DNA of 64,000 nucleotides from Lentibacter sp. XHP0401 (GTDB lineage Bacteria > Pseudomonadota > Alphaproteobacteria > Rhodobacterales > Rhodobacteraceae). The notes beneath the pieces were generated by a model. That model saw only the letters and a program-made list of their open reading frames with translations, did not search any database and was not told the origin of the DNA. Made by a program: the position numbers and the translations under genes. Every line of letters starts with the position of its first letter. Position 1 is the first letter of the stretch. The stretch covers positions 1 through 64,000 of the forward strand of contig NZ_JAOWLC010000011.1 in assembly GCF_025751535.1 (NCBI RefSeq). Reading direction: 5' to 3'. Below, piece by piece: positions 17,059-26,836 of the stretch.

Positions 17059-19227
17059 ATGATCCCTCCTGTCGACGAGCTCTTGGATCTCGTCCGCGCG
17101 TATAACCCGAAGACAAATGCAGCCCTCATCACAGAGGCCTACGAATTCGGCAAAGCCGCGCATGAGGGCCAAAAGCGCCACTCTGGTGAGCCATATTTCT
17201 CGCATCCCGTTGAAGTTGCACAAATTCTAGCGGGCCAGAGACTTGATGACAGCACGCTGATCACAGCCCTTTTGCACGACACTATTGAAGATACTGGCGC
17301 CTCCTATGAGGTCGTCTCCGAGAAATTCGGCAGCGAAATCGCCGATCTTGTCGACGGTGTCACCAAGCTGACCAACCTTCAGCTTTCCTCGACCGAGACA
17401 AAACAGGCCGAGAACTTTCGCAAGCTCTTCATTGCCATGTCACGCGATCTGCGGGTCATCCTCGTGAAGCTCGCCGACCGTTTGCACAACATGCGCACCA
17501 TCAAGGCCATGCGTCCCGACAAACAGGCGCAAAAGGCGCGCGAAACTATGGATATCTACGCGCCGCTTGCGGGCCGCATGGGGATGCAATGGATGCGCGA
17601 AGAACTCGAAGACCTCGCCTTCAAAGTGCTCAACCCCGAGGGCCGCGCTTCGATCATGCGCCGCTTCATCACCCTGCAAAACGAAACCGACGATGTAATC
17701 GAGCGAATCACCGCCGATATGACACTTGAGTTGGAAAAAGCCGGTATCGACGCCAAAATCATCGGTCGTGCAAAAAAACCATACTCGATCTGGCGAAAGA
17801 TGCAGGAAAAGGAACTCGCCTTTTCGCGACTCTCCGATATCTACGGCTTCCGCATCATCACTAAGAATGAAGCCGATTGCTACCGCACCCTCGGGGTGAT
17901 CCACCAACGCTGGCGCGCCATTCCCGGCCGCTTCAAAGATTACATCAGCCAGCCCAAATCCAACGGCTACCGCTCGATCCACACCACCGTGTCGGGCCGT
18001 GATGGCAAGCGCGTCGAGGTGCAGATTCGCACGTGGCAAATGCACGATGTTGCCGAGAGCGGCGTGGCGGCGCATTGGTCATACCGTGACGGTGTGCGCA
18101 CTGAAAACCCCTTCGCCGTTGACCCTGTCAAATGGGTCTCGGGCCTCACCGAGCAGTTCGAGCCCGAAGAAGACCACGACGCTTTCCTTGAAGCTGTAAA
18201 GCTTGAAATGTATGCCGACCAGGTCTTCTGCTTCTCGCCCAAAGGTGATGTGATCAAGCTGCCACGCGGCGCGACACCGCTTGATTTTGCCTATGCCATT
18301 CACACCCGCATCGGTGATGCCTGTGTGGGAGCGAAGATTGACCATATGCGCGTGCCACTATGGACCCGTATCCGCAATGGCCAGTCTGTCGAAATCATTA
18401 CAGCCGAGGGACAAACCCCGCAAGCCACGTGGCTTGATATGGCCGTCACGGGCAAAGCCAAAAGCGCCATCCGCCGCGCCCTGCGTGAAATGGACCGCGA
18501 GCGTTTCATCAAACTGGGCCGCGAAATTGCGCGCGCCGCCTTTGAGAACCTCGGCAAAAAATCAACCGACAAGGTGCTTGGAACTGCAGCAAAAAAACTG
18601 CGCCTCGAAGACTTTGAAGAGTTGCTCGCCCAGCTTGGAAGCGCCGAAATAACCGCCCGTAGTGTGGTGCAGGCAGTCTACCCCGACCTTGTCGAGGTGC
18701 AGGCCGAATCTGTGCCGCCCGAGCGCGCTGTGATCGGCCTCTCTCCTGACCAGCATTTTCAGCGCGCGCGCTGCTGCCAACCCCTACCTGGCGAGCGAAT
18801 CGTTGGTATCACGTATCGCGGCAAAGGCGTTGTTGCACATCGGATTGATTGCGACAGACTGAGTGACCTGGAGGATCAACCCGAGCGGTGGCTAGACCTT
18901 CACTGGCAATCCGGCAACCATCCTGCCGTCTACCCTGTCACCTTGGAACTCACGATTGGCAACGATGCGGGAGTGCTCGGGAGGGTCTGCACACTCATTG
19001 GTGAAAGCAAGGCCAATATATCTGACCTTGAATTTCTGGATCGCAAACCCGACTTTTTCAAACTAAGAATAGACGTCGACTTGAGAGATGCTGAGCATTT
19101 GCACTCTCTCAACTCGGTGCTGGAAGCGGAAAACGATGTGGTTCACCTCGAACGGGTCATTGACCCCGAGGCCAGTATTGCGGACAACGTGTCAGAGGCA
19201 GAGGCGCAAGTGACGATAAGGAACTAA
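17059..19227 (+). CDS. Bifunctional (p)ppGpp synthetase/hydrolase (RSH family)
   Basis: A 722-residue Rel/SpoT-type enzyme for making and degrading the alarmone (p)ppGpp. Domains in order: HD hydrolase (HSGEPYFSHPVEVAQ and LLHDTIEDT, residues about 35-85), synthetase (RAKKPYSIWRKMQEK, LSDIYGFRII and the SNGYRSIHTTV loop, about 235-350), TGS (FCFSPKGDVIKLPRGATPLD, near residue 393) and a C-terminal ACT domain (about 640-715). Key acidic residues of both catalytic domains are present, so both activities are expected. It is the only RSH gene in the window and follows rpoZ. Confidence 0.96.
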   Translation: MIPPVDELLDLVRAYNPKTNAALITEAYEFGKAAHEGQKRHSGEPYFSHPVEVAQILAGQRLDDSTLITALLHDTIEDTGASYEVVSEKFGSEIADLVDGVTKLTNLQLSSTETKQAENFRKLFIAMSRDLRVILVKLADRLHNMRTIKAMRPDKQAQKARETMDIYAPLAGRMGMQWMREELEDLAFKVLNPEGRASIMRRFITLQNETDDVIERITADMTLELEKAGIDAKIIGRAKKPYSIWRKMQEKELAFSRLSDIYGFRIITKNEADCYRTLGVIHQRWRAIPGRFKDYISQPKSNGYRSIHTTVSGRDGKRVEVQIRTWQMHDVAESGVAAHWSYRDGVRTENPFAVDPVKWVSGLTEQFEPEEDHDAFLEAVKLEMYADQVFCFSPKGDVIKLPRGATPLDFAYAIHTRIGDACVGAKIDHMRVPLWTRIRNGQSVEIITAEGQTPQATWLDMAVTGKAKSAIRRALREMDRERFIKLGREIARAAFENLGKKSTDKVLGTAAKKLRLEDFEELLAQLGSAEITARSVVQAVYPDLVEVQAESVPPERAVIGLSPDQHFQRARCCQPLPGERIVGITYRGKGVVAHRIDCDRLSDLEDQPERWLDLHWQSGNHPAVYPVTLELTIGNDAGVLGRVCTLIGESKANISDLEFLDRKPDFFKLRIDVDLRDAEHLHSLNSVLEAENDVVHLERVIDPEASIADNVSEAEAQVTIRN

Positions 19228-19230
19228 GGT

Positions 19231-19866
19231 TTGGTCTTCAAACGGCGAGACAAACGGGCTTGGTGGAAAGTCGTCGCAGATCTCATCTACCCCAAGGGGG
19301 GATGGACTCGCGCGTTTCATTATATACGCCACCGTCTTCACCGCCTGCCAGACCCGCCCCACAAAATCGCCCGTGGCATATGGGCTGGTGTTTTTACAAC
19401 TTTTACACCCTTTTATGGCATTCACTTCGTCGTTGCGGCCCTTGTTGCACGTGTCATGCAAGGCAATATCATCGCAGCACTACTTGCCACCTTCTTTGGA
19501 AACCCGCTGACTTATATTCCTATTGGGGTCGCCGCACTCAAAACAGGCCATTGGCTTCTGGGAACGGAATTTGAAGTTGCCGAACAAAAACTGGGCAGAA
19601 AATTTACCGAAGCAGGCCATGATTTGTGGCATAACTTCATGTCAATGTTCACCGATGCGACAGCCGACTGGCATGGGCTGTCTGTGTTCTATGACGAAGT
19701 GTTCTTCCCATACCTCATCGGTGGGATTATCCCGGGCATTGTGACGGCCTCGATCTGTTACTACATCTCTGTCCCGCTCATCCGCGCCTACCAAAACCGC
19801 CGCAAAGGCCGTATCAAGCAGAAGTTGGCGGCCCTGCGCAAGAAAACAGCGAATAGCGGGAAATGA
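19231..19866 (+). CDS. DUF2062 domain membrane protein (TTG start)
   Basis: A 211-residue membrane protein with a DUF2062 core: GIWAGVFTTFTPFYGIHFVV (residues about 48-67), then AALLATFFGNPLTYIPIG. Two to three membrane helices and a basic C terminus (NRRKGRIKQK) are seen. The only start that keeps the whole domain is TTG at 19231, four bases after the rsh stop and following AAGGAACTAAGG. The family role is unknown; it may be co-translated with rsh. Confidence 0.88.
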   Translation: MVFKRRDKRAWWKVVADLIYPKGGWTRAFHYIRHRLHRLPDPPHKIARGIWAGVFTTFTPFYGIHFVVAALVARVMQGNIIAALLATFFGNPLTYIPIGVAALKTGHWLLGTEFEVAEQKLGRKFTEAGHDLWHNFMSMFTDATADWHGLSVFYDEVFFPYLIGGIIPGIVTASICYYISVPLIRAYQNRRKGRIKQKLAALRKKTANSGK

Positions 19867-19927
19867 TCTGGTTTCGAATTGCACTACGTGCGATCCGACA
19901 CGTTGAGAAGGCGAGCATTCTTAAATG

Positions 19928-19968
19928 CCCCAAATTATTTATCGCAAAAAGAAAGATGTTGGGGTTTC
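19928..19968 (+). terminator. Weak hairpin after the DUF2062 gene
   Basis: CCCCAA (19928-19933) can pair with TTGGGG (19959-19964), followed by TTTC. The loop is 25 bases, which is long for a terminator. It lies 60 bases after the DUF2062 stop and 60 bases before pdxJ. Nothing else is seen in the 19867-20024 gap. Confidence 0.25.
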
Positions 19969-20024
19969 TTGGGAAATTTGATCAAATCAGCTAAGCGTCG
20001 CGAATCGATGGAGCAGAGGTGCCT

Positions 20025-20777
20025 ATGACAAACCCATCAAAACTCCGCCTTGGTGTGAACATTGATCATGTTGCAACCGTGCGCAATGCCCGTGGCAGCG
20101 CCTACCCCGACCCCGTGCGCGCCGCCAAACTCGCCGAAGCCGCGGGCGCGAATGGTATAACCGCACATCTTCGTGAAGACAGGCGGCACATTCGCGATGC
20201 AGATATCGACGGCCTCATGGCCGCTCTTACAACTCCGCTCAACTTTGAAATGGCTGCGACAGAAGAGATGCAGGCCATTGCCCTGCGCCACCGCCCTTAT
20301 GCTGTTTGTATCGTGCCTGAAAAGCGCGAAGAACGGACAACAGAAGGCGGGCTTGACGTTGCGGGCGATGACAAGCGCCTCGCTCGCTTCATCGCCCCCC
20401 TACGCGAGGCAGGCTCCCGCGTTTCGCTCTTTATTGGCCATGAAGCATCTCAAATCCGCGCGGCAGCACGCATTGGTGCTGCCGTGGTTGAACTCCACAC
20501 AGGCGCTTATTGCGATTACCACTACGCTGGAGAAGTTGACCAACGTGATGCAGAGCTCGCCGCTTTGAAAGAAGGCGCAAAACTGGCACGTTCGCTCGGA
20601 CTTGAGGTCCATGCAGGCCACGGCCTCACCTATGAAACAGTTGCACCAATCGCCGCAATCCCAGAGGTGATGGAGCTTAATATCGGCCACTTCCTCATGG
20701 CCGAATCACTTTTTGTAGGGATGGAATTTGCCATTCGTGAAATGCGCCGCCTGATGGATGCAGCCCGCAATGCTTAA
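20025..20777 (+). CDS. pdxJ: Pyridoxine 5'-phosphate synthase
   Basis: A 250-residue TIM-barrel enzyme that joins 1-deoxyxylulose 5-phosphate and 3-amino-2-oxopropyl phosphate in vitamin B6 synthesis. The markers are [18 protein letters not shown] (N-terminal His), [36 protein letters not shown] (catalytic Glu) and [14 protein letters not shown] (phosphate site). ATG 20025 follows GGAGCAGAGG; an upstream GTG at 20019 lies within that site. acpS follows after 9 bases, the usual order. Confidence 0.97.
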   Translation: MTNPSKLRLGVNIDHVATVRNARGSAYPDPVRAAKLAEAAGANGITAHLREDRRHIRDADIDGLMAALTTPLNFEMAATEEMQAIALRHRPYAVCIVPEKREERTTEGGLDVAGDDKRLARFIAPLREAGSRVSLFIGHEASQIRAAARIGAAVVELHTGAYCDYHYAGEVDQRDAELAALKEGAKLARSLGLEVHAGHGLTYETVAPIAAIPEVMELNIGHFLMAESLFVGMEFAIREMRRLMDAARNA

Positions 20778-20786
20778 GCCCGCAGC

Positions 20787-21197
20787 ATGATCCTCGGCAT
20801 TGGAACCGATCTCGCCAATATCGAGCGCATAGCCGCCACGCTCGATCGCTTTGGCGACCGTTTTCGCAATCGTGTGTTTACCGAGACTGAACAACGCAAG
20901 GCAGATCGCCGCCTTGATACTCCCGGGACCTATGCCAAACGCTGGGCAGCCAAAGAGGCCTGCTCCAAGGCGCTCGGCACGGGCCTACGCATGGGTATCG
21001 CTTGGAAGGATATGCGTGTCAGCAACCTACACACAGGGCAGCCTGTGATGGAGGTGACTGGCTGGGCCAAAGAGCGACTTGATGAAATGACACCGGAAGG
21101 CCATGAGACCGTCATTCATGTCACCCTTACTGATGATCACCCATGGGCGCAGGCCTTCGTGGTAATTGAGGCGCGACCTCTCCACGCAAAACCATAG
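20787..21197 (+). CDS. acpS: Holo-[acyl-carrier-protein] synthase
   Basis: A 136-residue phosphopantetheinyl transferase that activates acyl carrier protein. The magnesium Asp is in [14 protein letters not shown] (residues 2-15) and the Glu is in [13 protein letters not shown]. The family motif with FTETEQ is present. It lies between pdxJ and lepB, as in most Rhodobacterales. Confidence 0.96.
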   Translation: MILGIGTDLANIERIAATLDRFGDRFRNRVFTETEQRKADRRLDTPGTYAKRWAAKEACSKALGTGLRMGIAWKDMRVSNLHTGQPVMEVTGWAKERLDEMTPEGHETVIHVTLTDDHPWAQAFVVIEARPLHAKP

Positions 21198-21283
21198 GCG
21201 CAAAGCCTCCCGAAGCGCGCCCGCCGGGTTGACAGCCCCGCCCCCGCACCTCATGTAGCTCCTAGCTTTCAGGGATAAATTTG

Positions 21284-22123
21284 ATGACAACAGAAGTGAA
21301 AAAAAGTGGTGGCGGTTTTGTCGAAACCATCAAGACAATCTTCTACGCGCTGCTCATCGCAGGAGTGTTCCGTACAATTTTCTTCCAGCCCTTCTGGATT
21401 CCCTCAGGTTCGATGAAAGACACGCTTCTTATTGGCGACTTTCTTTTCGTAAACAAAATGGCATATGGGTATTCATACGCCTCCTGTCCCTCGGTGCGCA
21501 TCCCTGCCGTTGGTATCAATATTGATGCCGAAGACATCTGTGGCTGGTCACGTGGTGAAAACGGCCGCCTCTTTGGCGGCGAGCCCGAGCGCGGTGATGT
21601 TGTGGTCTTCCGCCACCCTGTGAACGGCTCGGATTTCATTAAACGCCTCATTGGCTTGCCGGGCGACACAATCCAACTCAAAAACGGAGTGCTCCAAATA
21701 AACGGCACGCCTGTGAAACTCGAAGATGATGGTATTTTCGCCGAAACATTTGAAATGCAAGGGCCTCAGCGTATGCAGCCCGCGTGCGAAAACGGCTCTG
21801 TCGGCATCGGCGCTGAGTGCACCAAATCGCGCCAGACCGAAACCCTGCCCAATGGCCGTTCTCACAGTATCCTCAATATTGGTGAGCGCCGCGCCGACAA
21901 TACCCCCCTCTTCACTGTCCCCGCGGGGCATTACTTTTTTATGGGAGACAACCGTGACAACTCGACAGACAGCCGGTTTGACCAGCGTGTCGGCGGCGTT
22001 GGCTTTGTGCCATACGAAAACCTGATCGGCCGTGCCGACCGTGTCATGTTCTCCTCTGCGGGCAGCTCCATGCTCTATTTCTGGACATGGCGCAGTGACC
22101 GTTTCTTCAAGAAAATAAATTGA
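21284..22123 (+). CDS. lepB: Signal peptidase I
   Basis: A 279-residue membrane-anchored serine protease that removes signal peptides. One N-terminal helix (about 12-32) precedes box B with the nucleophile S43 ([16 protein letters not shown]). The general base is K120 ([16 protein letters not shown]), and [12 protein letters not shown] forms box E. A 50-residue insert around residues 150-195 is rich in polar residues. Start ATG 21284 rather than the TTG three bases earlier. Its stop overlaps the rnc start. Confidence 0.96.
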   Translation: MTTEVKKSGGGFVETIKTIFYALLIAGVFRTIFFQPFWIPSGSMKDTLLIGDFLFVNKMAYGYSYASCPSVRIPAVGINIDAEDICGWSRGENGRLFGGEPERGDVVVFRHPVNGSDFIKRLIGLPGDTIQLKNGVLQINGTPVKLEDDGIFAETFEMQGPQRMQPACENGSVGIGAECTKSRQTETLPNGRSHSILNIGERRADNTPLFTVPAGHYFFMGDNRDNSTDSRFDQRVGGVGFVPYENLIGRADRVMFSSAGSSMLYFWTWRSDRFFKKIN

Positions 22124-22806
22124 AGCTCTCAGGTGATCTTCAAGCCTTCGAGGCACGGATAGGGCATGTCTTTACACGCCCCGAACTACTAATCCGGGCA
22201 CTCACGCACAGCTCTATGTCTTCGCCAACCCGCCCCGACAACCAACGCCTCGAATTTTTGGGCGACCGTGTGCTCGGCCTCGTCGTTTCAGAGGCTCTGC
22301 TGAAAGACGACAAAAGCGCAAGTGAAGGCCAGCTTGCCCCCCGATACAACGCCCTCGTCCGCAAGGAAACCTGCGCCGATCTCGCGCGCGAGCTTGATAT
22401 CGGCGCGGTCCTTAAGCTTGGCCGCTCCGAGATGATGTCTGGCGGGCGGCGCAAAACCGCGCTTTTGGGAGATGCTATGGAAGCAGTCATCGCTGCGGTC
22501 TACCTTGATGGCGGCTTTGAGGCAGCCAAAGCCTTTATCCTTAGGTTATGGGCCAGCAATATCAACTCTGTCGAAAGCGACGCACGCGACCCCAAGACGG
22601 CCTTGCAAGAATGGGCCCAAGCGCGCAAGCAACAACCGCCAAAGTATGTCGAGACTGCCCGCACAGGACCCGACCATGCTCCCGTTTTCACAATTGAGGC
22701 ACAGCTCGAAAGCGGCGAAACCGCCAGCGCCACAGCCAGTTCCAAGCGTGCCGCCGAGCAAGGCGCAGCCGCGGATCTGCTGGCCAAGCTTGAAAGCAAA
22801 GGATGA
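22120..22806 (+). CDS. rnc: Ribonuclease III (TTG start)
   Basis: A 228-residue double-strand RNA endonuclease. The catalytic signature [14 protein letters not shown] is at about residues 42-55, and the second acidic site is [16 protein letters not shown]. The double-stranded RNA-binding domain covers about 155-225 ([11 protein letters not shown] to AAADLLAKL). The start is TTG at 22120, overlapping the lepB stop by 4 bases; this gives [18 protein letters not shown], matching family N termini. A weak start coupled to lepB could keep the level low. Confidence 0.95.
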   Translation: MKLSGDLQAFEARIGHVFTRPELLIRALTHSSMSSPTRPDNQRLEFLGDRVLGLVVSEALLKDDKSASEGQLAPRYNALVRKETCADLARELDIGAVLKLGRSEMMSGGRRKTALLGDAMEAVIAAVYLDGGFEAAKAFILRLWASNINSVESDARDPKTALQEWAQARKQQPPKYVETARTGPDHAPVFTIEAQLESGETASATASSKRAAEQGAAADLLAKLESKG

Positions 22807-23669
22807 GCGCCAACCGTTTAGGCGCGACCTTCATGGTGCTCTCCATGGCAGCCTTTGCCCTTGAAGACAGCTTTTTCAAAGCCGCCACCCAAACCATCCC
22901 CATCAGCACAGCGCTGTTGTGCTTTGGCGGCATCGGATTTTCTCTCTTTGCCGCCCGTTCAGCCCTCGCACGTGAACCGGTATTTCACCCCGCCTGCCTC
23001 AAGCGCACCATGCTCATCCGTTCCGCCTTCGAGCTGATGGGCCGGCTCTTCTTTGCGCTCGCGCTGGCCTATGCACCGCTCTCCAGCACCTCAGCCATCC
23101 TTCAGGCCGCGCCCATTGTTGTCACCTTCGGGGCCATCCTCGTCTTTAGCGAGGCCGTCGGCTGGCGACGCTGGCTCGCCATGACCGCAGGCTTCGCAGG
23201 TGTGCTCATCATCATCCGACCGGGTTTTGAGAGCTTTCAGGTTACATCGCTTTACGCCCTCCTAGCCACCATAGGCTTCGCGGGCCGCGATTTGGCCACA
23301 CGAGCCAGTCCGCCAGCCATGTCCACAGCCCAACTCGGCAGCCTTGGCTTTTCGGTGCTCATTCTGTCTGGCCTCATCATCAGCCTGTTTGAAACAGCGC
23401 CAACAACCCTGCCCGATGCCAGAAGCCTCGCGCTCACAGCAGGTGCCGCCTTTATAGGCGTGCTTGCTTACTCTGCCCTCACCCGCGCCATGCGCTCAGG
23501 CGATATCGGCTTCGTTGCGCCCTTCCGTTACACACGGCTCCTTTTCGCCCTCATTATCGCCTTCACCGTCTTTGGCGAGCGCCCCGACAGCTTCACCCTC
23601 CTCGGTGCCGCTGCTATCGTCCTCGCGGGCGTCTACAGTTTTGCCCGTGCACGCGGCGCTGGAAGCTGA
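22803..23669 (+). CDS. DMT/EamA-family transporter
   Basis: A 288-residue inner membrane protein with ten predicted helices in two EamA repeats. The first ends near [20 protein letters not shown], a typical EamA helix pair; the second ends at [17 protein letters not shown]. It overlaps rnc by 4 bases. The transported compound is unknown. Confidence 0.9.
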   Translation: MSANRLGATFMVLSMAAFALEDSFFKAATQTIPISTALLCFGGIGFSLFAARSALAREPVFHPACLKRTMLIRSAFELMGRLFFALALAYAPLSSTSAILQAAPIVVTFGAILVFSEAVGWRRWLAMTAGFAGVLIIIRPGFESFQVTSLYALLATIGFAGRDLATRASPPAMSTAQLGSLGFSVLILSGLIISLFETAPTTLPDARSLALTAGAAFIGVLAYSALTRAMRSGDIGFVAPFRYTRLLFALIIAFTVFGERPDSFTLLGAAAIVLAGVYSFARARGAGS

Positions 23670-23716
23670 CGTCGAAACAAGCTAAACAACCCGCAGCCTT
23701 TACTGGAGCAAATGAC

Positions 23717-24625
23717 ATGACCACACGCGCAGGCTTTGTTGCCCTGATCGGAGAGCCAAATGCTGGAAAATCCACCCTGCTCAACCGCATGGTCGGTGCC
23801 AAGGTCAGCATTGTCACCCACAAGGTTCAGACAACCCGCGCCCGTATCCGTGGTGTGGCGCTTGAGGGCGATGCGCAAATTGTTTTTGTAGACACCCCGG
23901 GCCTCTTCAAACCCCGCCGCAGGCTTGATCGTGCCATGGTCGCCGCCGCATGGGGCGGGGCAGCTGATGCCGATATCGTCGTGCTGCTCATCGAGGCACA
24001 CCGTGGTATTTCCGAAGGCGTCAAACACATCATCGAAAGCCTGAAAGGCCTCAACCCCGGTCAGAAAGTCGCCCTCGCAATCAACAAGATCGACAAAGTG
24101 AAGTCCGACTCGCTCCTGCAACTCACTGAGCAGATGAACTCGCTCCACCCCTTTGTCAAAACGTTCATGATCTCTGCCGAGCGCGGCCATGGTGTGCCTG
24201 ACTTGCGCAAATGGCTCGCCGCCGAACTTCCCGAAAGCCCTTGGCTCTACCCCGAAGACCAGATCGCCGATCTCCCCATGCGCATGATAGCCGCCGAAAT
24301 GACCCGCGAAAAGCTCACCCTTCGTCTACACCAGGAGTTGCCCTACCAGCTCACAGTCGAAACCGAAGCCTGGGAAGAGCGCAAAGACGGTTCCTGTCGC
24401 GTAGATCAGATCATCTACGTTATGCGCGACGGCCACAAAGGCATCCTCTTGGGTAAGCGTGGCGAAACCATCAAAGCTGTCTCCAAAGCCTCCCGCGAAG
24501 ATCTCGAGGAATTTCTCGGCCGCAAGGTCCACCTGTTTCTGCAGGTCAAAGTGCGGCCCAACTGGCTCGATGAAGCCGAGCGCTACTCCGAGATGGGGCT
24601 TGATTTCAAGGACGGCAACGCGTGA
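23717..24625 (+). CDS. era: GTPase Era
   Basis: A 302-residue GTPase that aids 16S rRNA maturation and 30S assembly. G motifs are GEPNAGKSTLL (G1), TTRARIRG (G2), DTPG (G3), NKID (G4) and SAE (G5). A C-terminal KH domain (about 205-295) holds GHKGILLGKRGETIK, the RNA-binding GxxG loop. It follows rnc, as expected for rRNA-processing partners, with a transporter gene between them. Confidence 0.97.
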   Translation: MTTRAGFVALIGEPNAGKSTLLNRMVGAKVSIVTHKVQTTRARIRGVALEGDAQIVFVDTPGLFKPRRRLDRAMVAAAWGGAADADIVVLLIEAHRGISEGVKHIIESLKGLNPGQKVALAINKIDKVKSDSLLQLTEQMNSLHPFVKTFMISAERGHGVPDLRKWLAAELPESPWLYPEDQIADLPMRMIAAEMTREKLTLRLHQELPYQLTVETEAWEERKDGSCRVDQIIYVMRDGHKGILLGKRGETIKAVSKASREDLEEFLGRKVHLFLQVKVRPNWLDEAERYSEMGLDFKDGNA

Positions 24626-24954
24626 CCCGGCTCACATCCGAATTCTGGGTGTCCGCCTACCTCACACGTTTGCGCTTACATGATATACCCGCCTTCGTTG
24701 TCAAACACGGCGACGATACGGCGGGCGCAGTCCTCGTCAAGCTCAACACTCTTGATGGCCAGGCACAGGCCTTCCAGCGCCGCTTTGACTTCATGACCGA
24801 CAGCCGCAACTGGGAGTGTCTGGCCGAAGGCGAGGAAGCCGCCGTCGATGCCTCCCTCACCAAACAGCGCGCAATGGATCCGGACCTCTGGGTCATCGAG
24901 GTCGAAGACCGCCAAGGCCGACATCTGCTTGATGAGGCCGGGCTGTCCGACTAA
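24622..24954 (+). CDS. DUF1491 family protein (GTG start)
   Basis: A 110-residue protein typical of the alphaproteobacterial DUF1491 family: RLTSEFWVSAYLTRLRL at the N terminus, then GDDTAGAVLVKLN and DPDLWVIEVEDRQGRHLLDE. The start is GTG, overlapping the era stop by 4 bases, so translation is probably coupled. No function is known. Confidence 0.88.
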   Translation: MTRLTSEFWVSAYLTRLRLHDIPAFVVKHGDDTAGAVLVKLNTLDGQAQAFQRRFDFMTDSRNWECLAEGEEAAVDASLTKQRAMDPDLWVIEVEDRQGRHLLDEAGLSD

Positions 24955-24978
24955 CCTTTTGTCAAAGAGGAGCGCATT

Positions 24979-26382
24979 ATGCTGGACAAACTCAAAGTCA
25001 TCGTCGGAGACGCACACGTCCTAACTGGAAAAGACATGGCCAGATACAGCCACGACTGGAGCCAGGAATTCAGCTGGACCCCCCTCGCCGTTGTCCGTCC
25101 CGCCAACACGGCGGATGTCTCCGCCATAGTGAAACTCGCCAGCGAGACAAATACACCAGTCGTCCCCGTTTCGGGCAACACAAACCTCGCCGCTGCCACA
25201 ACAGCCGAGGGCGCACTGATGATCTCGCTGGAGCGGCTCAACAAAATCCGCGAAATCCGCCCCGAAGCCAAACTCGCCATTGTCGAAGCAGGTGTCATCC
25301 TGTCGACACTACGCGAAGCCGTCGCAGACCACGGGCTCATTTTCCCGCTTACCTTTGGCGCACAAGGTTCCGCGATGATCGGCGGCAACCTTTCAACAAA
25401 CGCAGGCGGCTCAAACGTTTTGCGCTACGGAAACACGCGTGATCTCTGTCTGGGGCTAGAGGTTGTGCTTCCGAGCGGCGAAATCATGGACATCATGAGC
25501 GAGTTGCACAAAGACAACTCGGGCTACAACCTCAAGCACCTCTTCATCGGCGCGGAAGGCACGCTCGGCATCATAACGGCAGCCGTGCTCAAACTCTCCC
25601 CCAAGCCCCGTGCCTACGCCACAGCCATGGTCGCTGCCCGAAGTGTCACAGGTGCGCTTGATCTCCTGAACCGCCTCCAAGCCGCCACAGGAGGAAGTGT
25701 CGAGGCGTTTGAATACATGCCCCGCCCCTATATCGACATCCACATGAGCACCATTCAGGGGGGGCGCGAGCCTTTTGATGCGCCCCATGACGTGAATATC
25801 CTGCTCGAAGTTGGTGCAACCTCCGAGCAAGGCGCAGCCTTGGGCGAAGACGGGCGGCCAATGGTTGCGATCCAGCTTGAAGATACGCTCGCCGCGCTTT
25901 TTGAAGACGGCATCATCCACGACGCCGTCGTGGCCCAAAACGAAGCCCAACGCCGCGAAATGTGGGCCCGCCGCGAAGCCGCCGCCGAGGTGATGTTTGC
26001 GCAAGGTCCGATCATTAACAACGATATCGCTGTGCCTGTCGACAAGGTAGATGCCTTCATCACCATGGCGGATGAGGCGATCAAACAAGCCGACGCGCAA
26101 GCGTATCCCCTCATCGTCGCGCACCTTGGCGATGGCAATGTCCACTACGCTGTCAAAGCGCCAAACTATTCAGCCGCTGTCAAAGCGCGAACCGTCGAAA
26201 TCGTGGAAGAATGCGTGCTCTCTTTCGGCGGCAGCTTCTCGGCCGAACACGGCATCGGAACCTACAAGCTCCCCTCAATGCAGCGGCGCAAAAACAAAGC
26301 CGCGCTCGCCACCATGCGCGCTATCAAACTGGCGCTCGATCCGAAAAGCATCATGAACCCGGGCAAGGTTATTCCAGAGTAG
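24979..26382 (+). CDS. FAD-linked oxidase, GlcD/D-2-hydroxyacid dehydrogenase type
   Basis: A 467-residue flavoprotein that oxidises D-2-hydroxy acids such as D-lactate or glycolate. The PCMH-type FAD domain spans about 35-215, with PVSGNTNLAA, FPLTFGAQGSAMIGGNLSTN and GAEGTLGIITAAVLKLSP marking the flavin pocket. The C-terminal domain ends with GDGNVHYAV, EHGIGTYKLPSMQ and DPKSIMNPGKVIPE, the usual family tail. GAGGAG precedes ATG 24979. It is separated from era-DUF1491 by 24 bases. The natural substrate is undetermined. Confidence 0.93.
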   Translation: MLDKLKVIVGDAHVLTGKDMARYSHDWSQEFSWTPLAVVRPANTADVSAIVKLASETNTPVVPVSGNTNLAAATTAEGALMISLERLNKIREIRPEAKLAIVEAGVILSTLREAVADHGLIFPLTFGAQGSAMIGGNLSTNAGGSNVLRYGNTRDLCLGLEVVLPSGEIMDIMSELHKDNSGYNLKHLFIGAEGTLGIITAAVLKLSPKPRAYATAMVAARSVTGALDLLNRLQAATGGSVEAFEYMPRPYIDIHMSTIQGGREPFDAPHDVNILLEVGATSEQGAALGEDGRPMVAIQLEDTLAALFEDGIIHDAVVAQNEAQRREMWARREAAAEVMFAQGPIINNDIAVPVDKVDAFITMADEAIKQADAQAYPLIVAHLGDGNVHYAVKAPNYSAAVKARTVEIVEECVLSFGGSFSAEHGIGTYKLPSMQRRKNKAALATMRAIKLALDPKSIMNPGKVIPE

Positions 26383-26392
26383 GGCGGCCGCT

Positions 26393-26836
26393 TTACCCGC
26401 CCCGCCCCGGCTCAGCCTGATCATTCGAGAAAAGGGCAATCTTATTGCCCTGCGGATCGCGCAAATAGCCCACATAAAACTGCGACCCATAGCTGGCACG
26501 AAAGCCGGGCTGGCCCTCGTCCGTTCCGCCTGCCGCCAGTGCCGCCGCATGAAGTGCGCGCACCTGCGCCTGATTGCGGGCCTCAAAGGCCACCATATTG
26601 CCATTGCCCGCCGTGGCAGGCGCACCATTGAAAGGCGCTTTCACATAAAAGTCGGGCGAGGTAGCGCGCTGCCCCGTCTCGACAGGAAGAATGTAGCTCA
26701 GATCCCCGCGATACTCTTCAAGCCGATAACCAAGCTCAGGCAGAAACGCCGAGTAAAACCGCTCCGCTGCTGCGATGTCGTCGGCCCCGACAGTGACATA
26801 AGCAATTATCCTACCCCTTCCTGAACAACACAACAT
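26393..26836 (-). CDS. VOC (glyoxalase/dioxygenase-fold) family protein, start uncertain
   Basis: A VOC-fold protein of about 137-147 residues. It shows the paired beta-alpha-beta units: AYVTVGADDIAAAERFYSAF at the start and FYVGYLRDPQGNKIALF at the end, with Glu/His-type metal positions not fully clear. The fold should begin at IAYV, but no ATG, GTG or TTG stands there. Options are ATG 26836 or 26845, inside the upstream methyltransferase gene, or a rare ATT at 26806, well placed behind GGAAGGGG. It follows the methyltransferase closely. Substrate unknown. Confidence 0.8.
   Translation of the reverse strand: MLCCSGRGRIIAYVTVGADDIAAAERFYSAFLPELGYRLEEYRGDLSYILPVETGQRATSPDFYVKAPFNGAPATAGNGNMVAFEARNQAQVRALHAAALAAGGTDEGQPGFRASYGSQFYVGYLRDPQGNKIALFSNDQAEPGRGG

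Noticed and set aside
26383-26402. GGGCGG...CCGCCC hairpin between the FAD oxidase and VOC genes
   Set aside because: It overlaps the VOC stop and has no T run, so it is not called a terminator.
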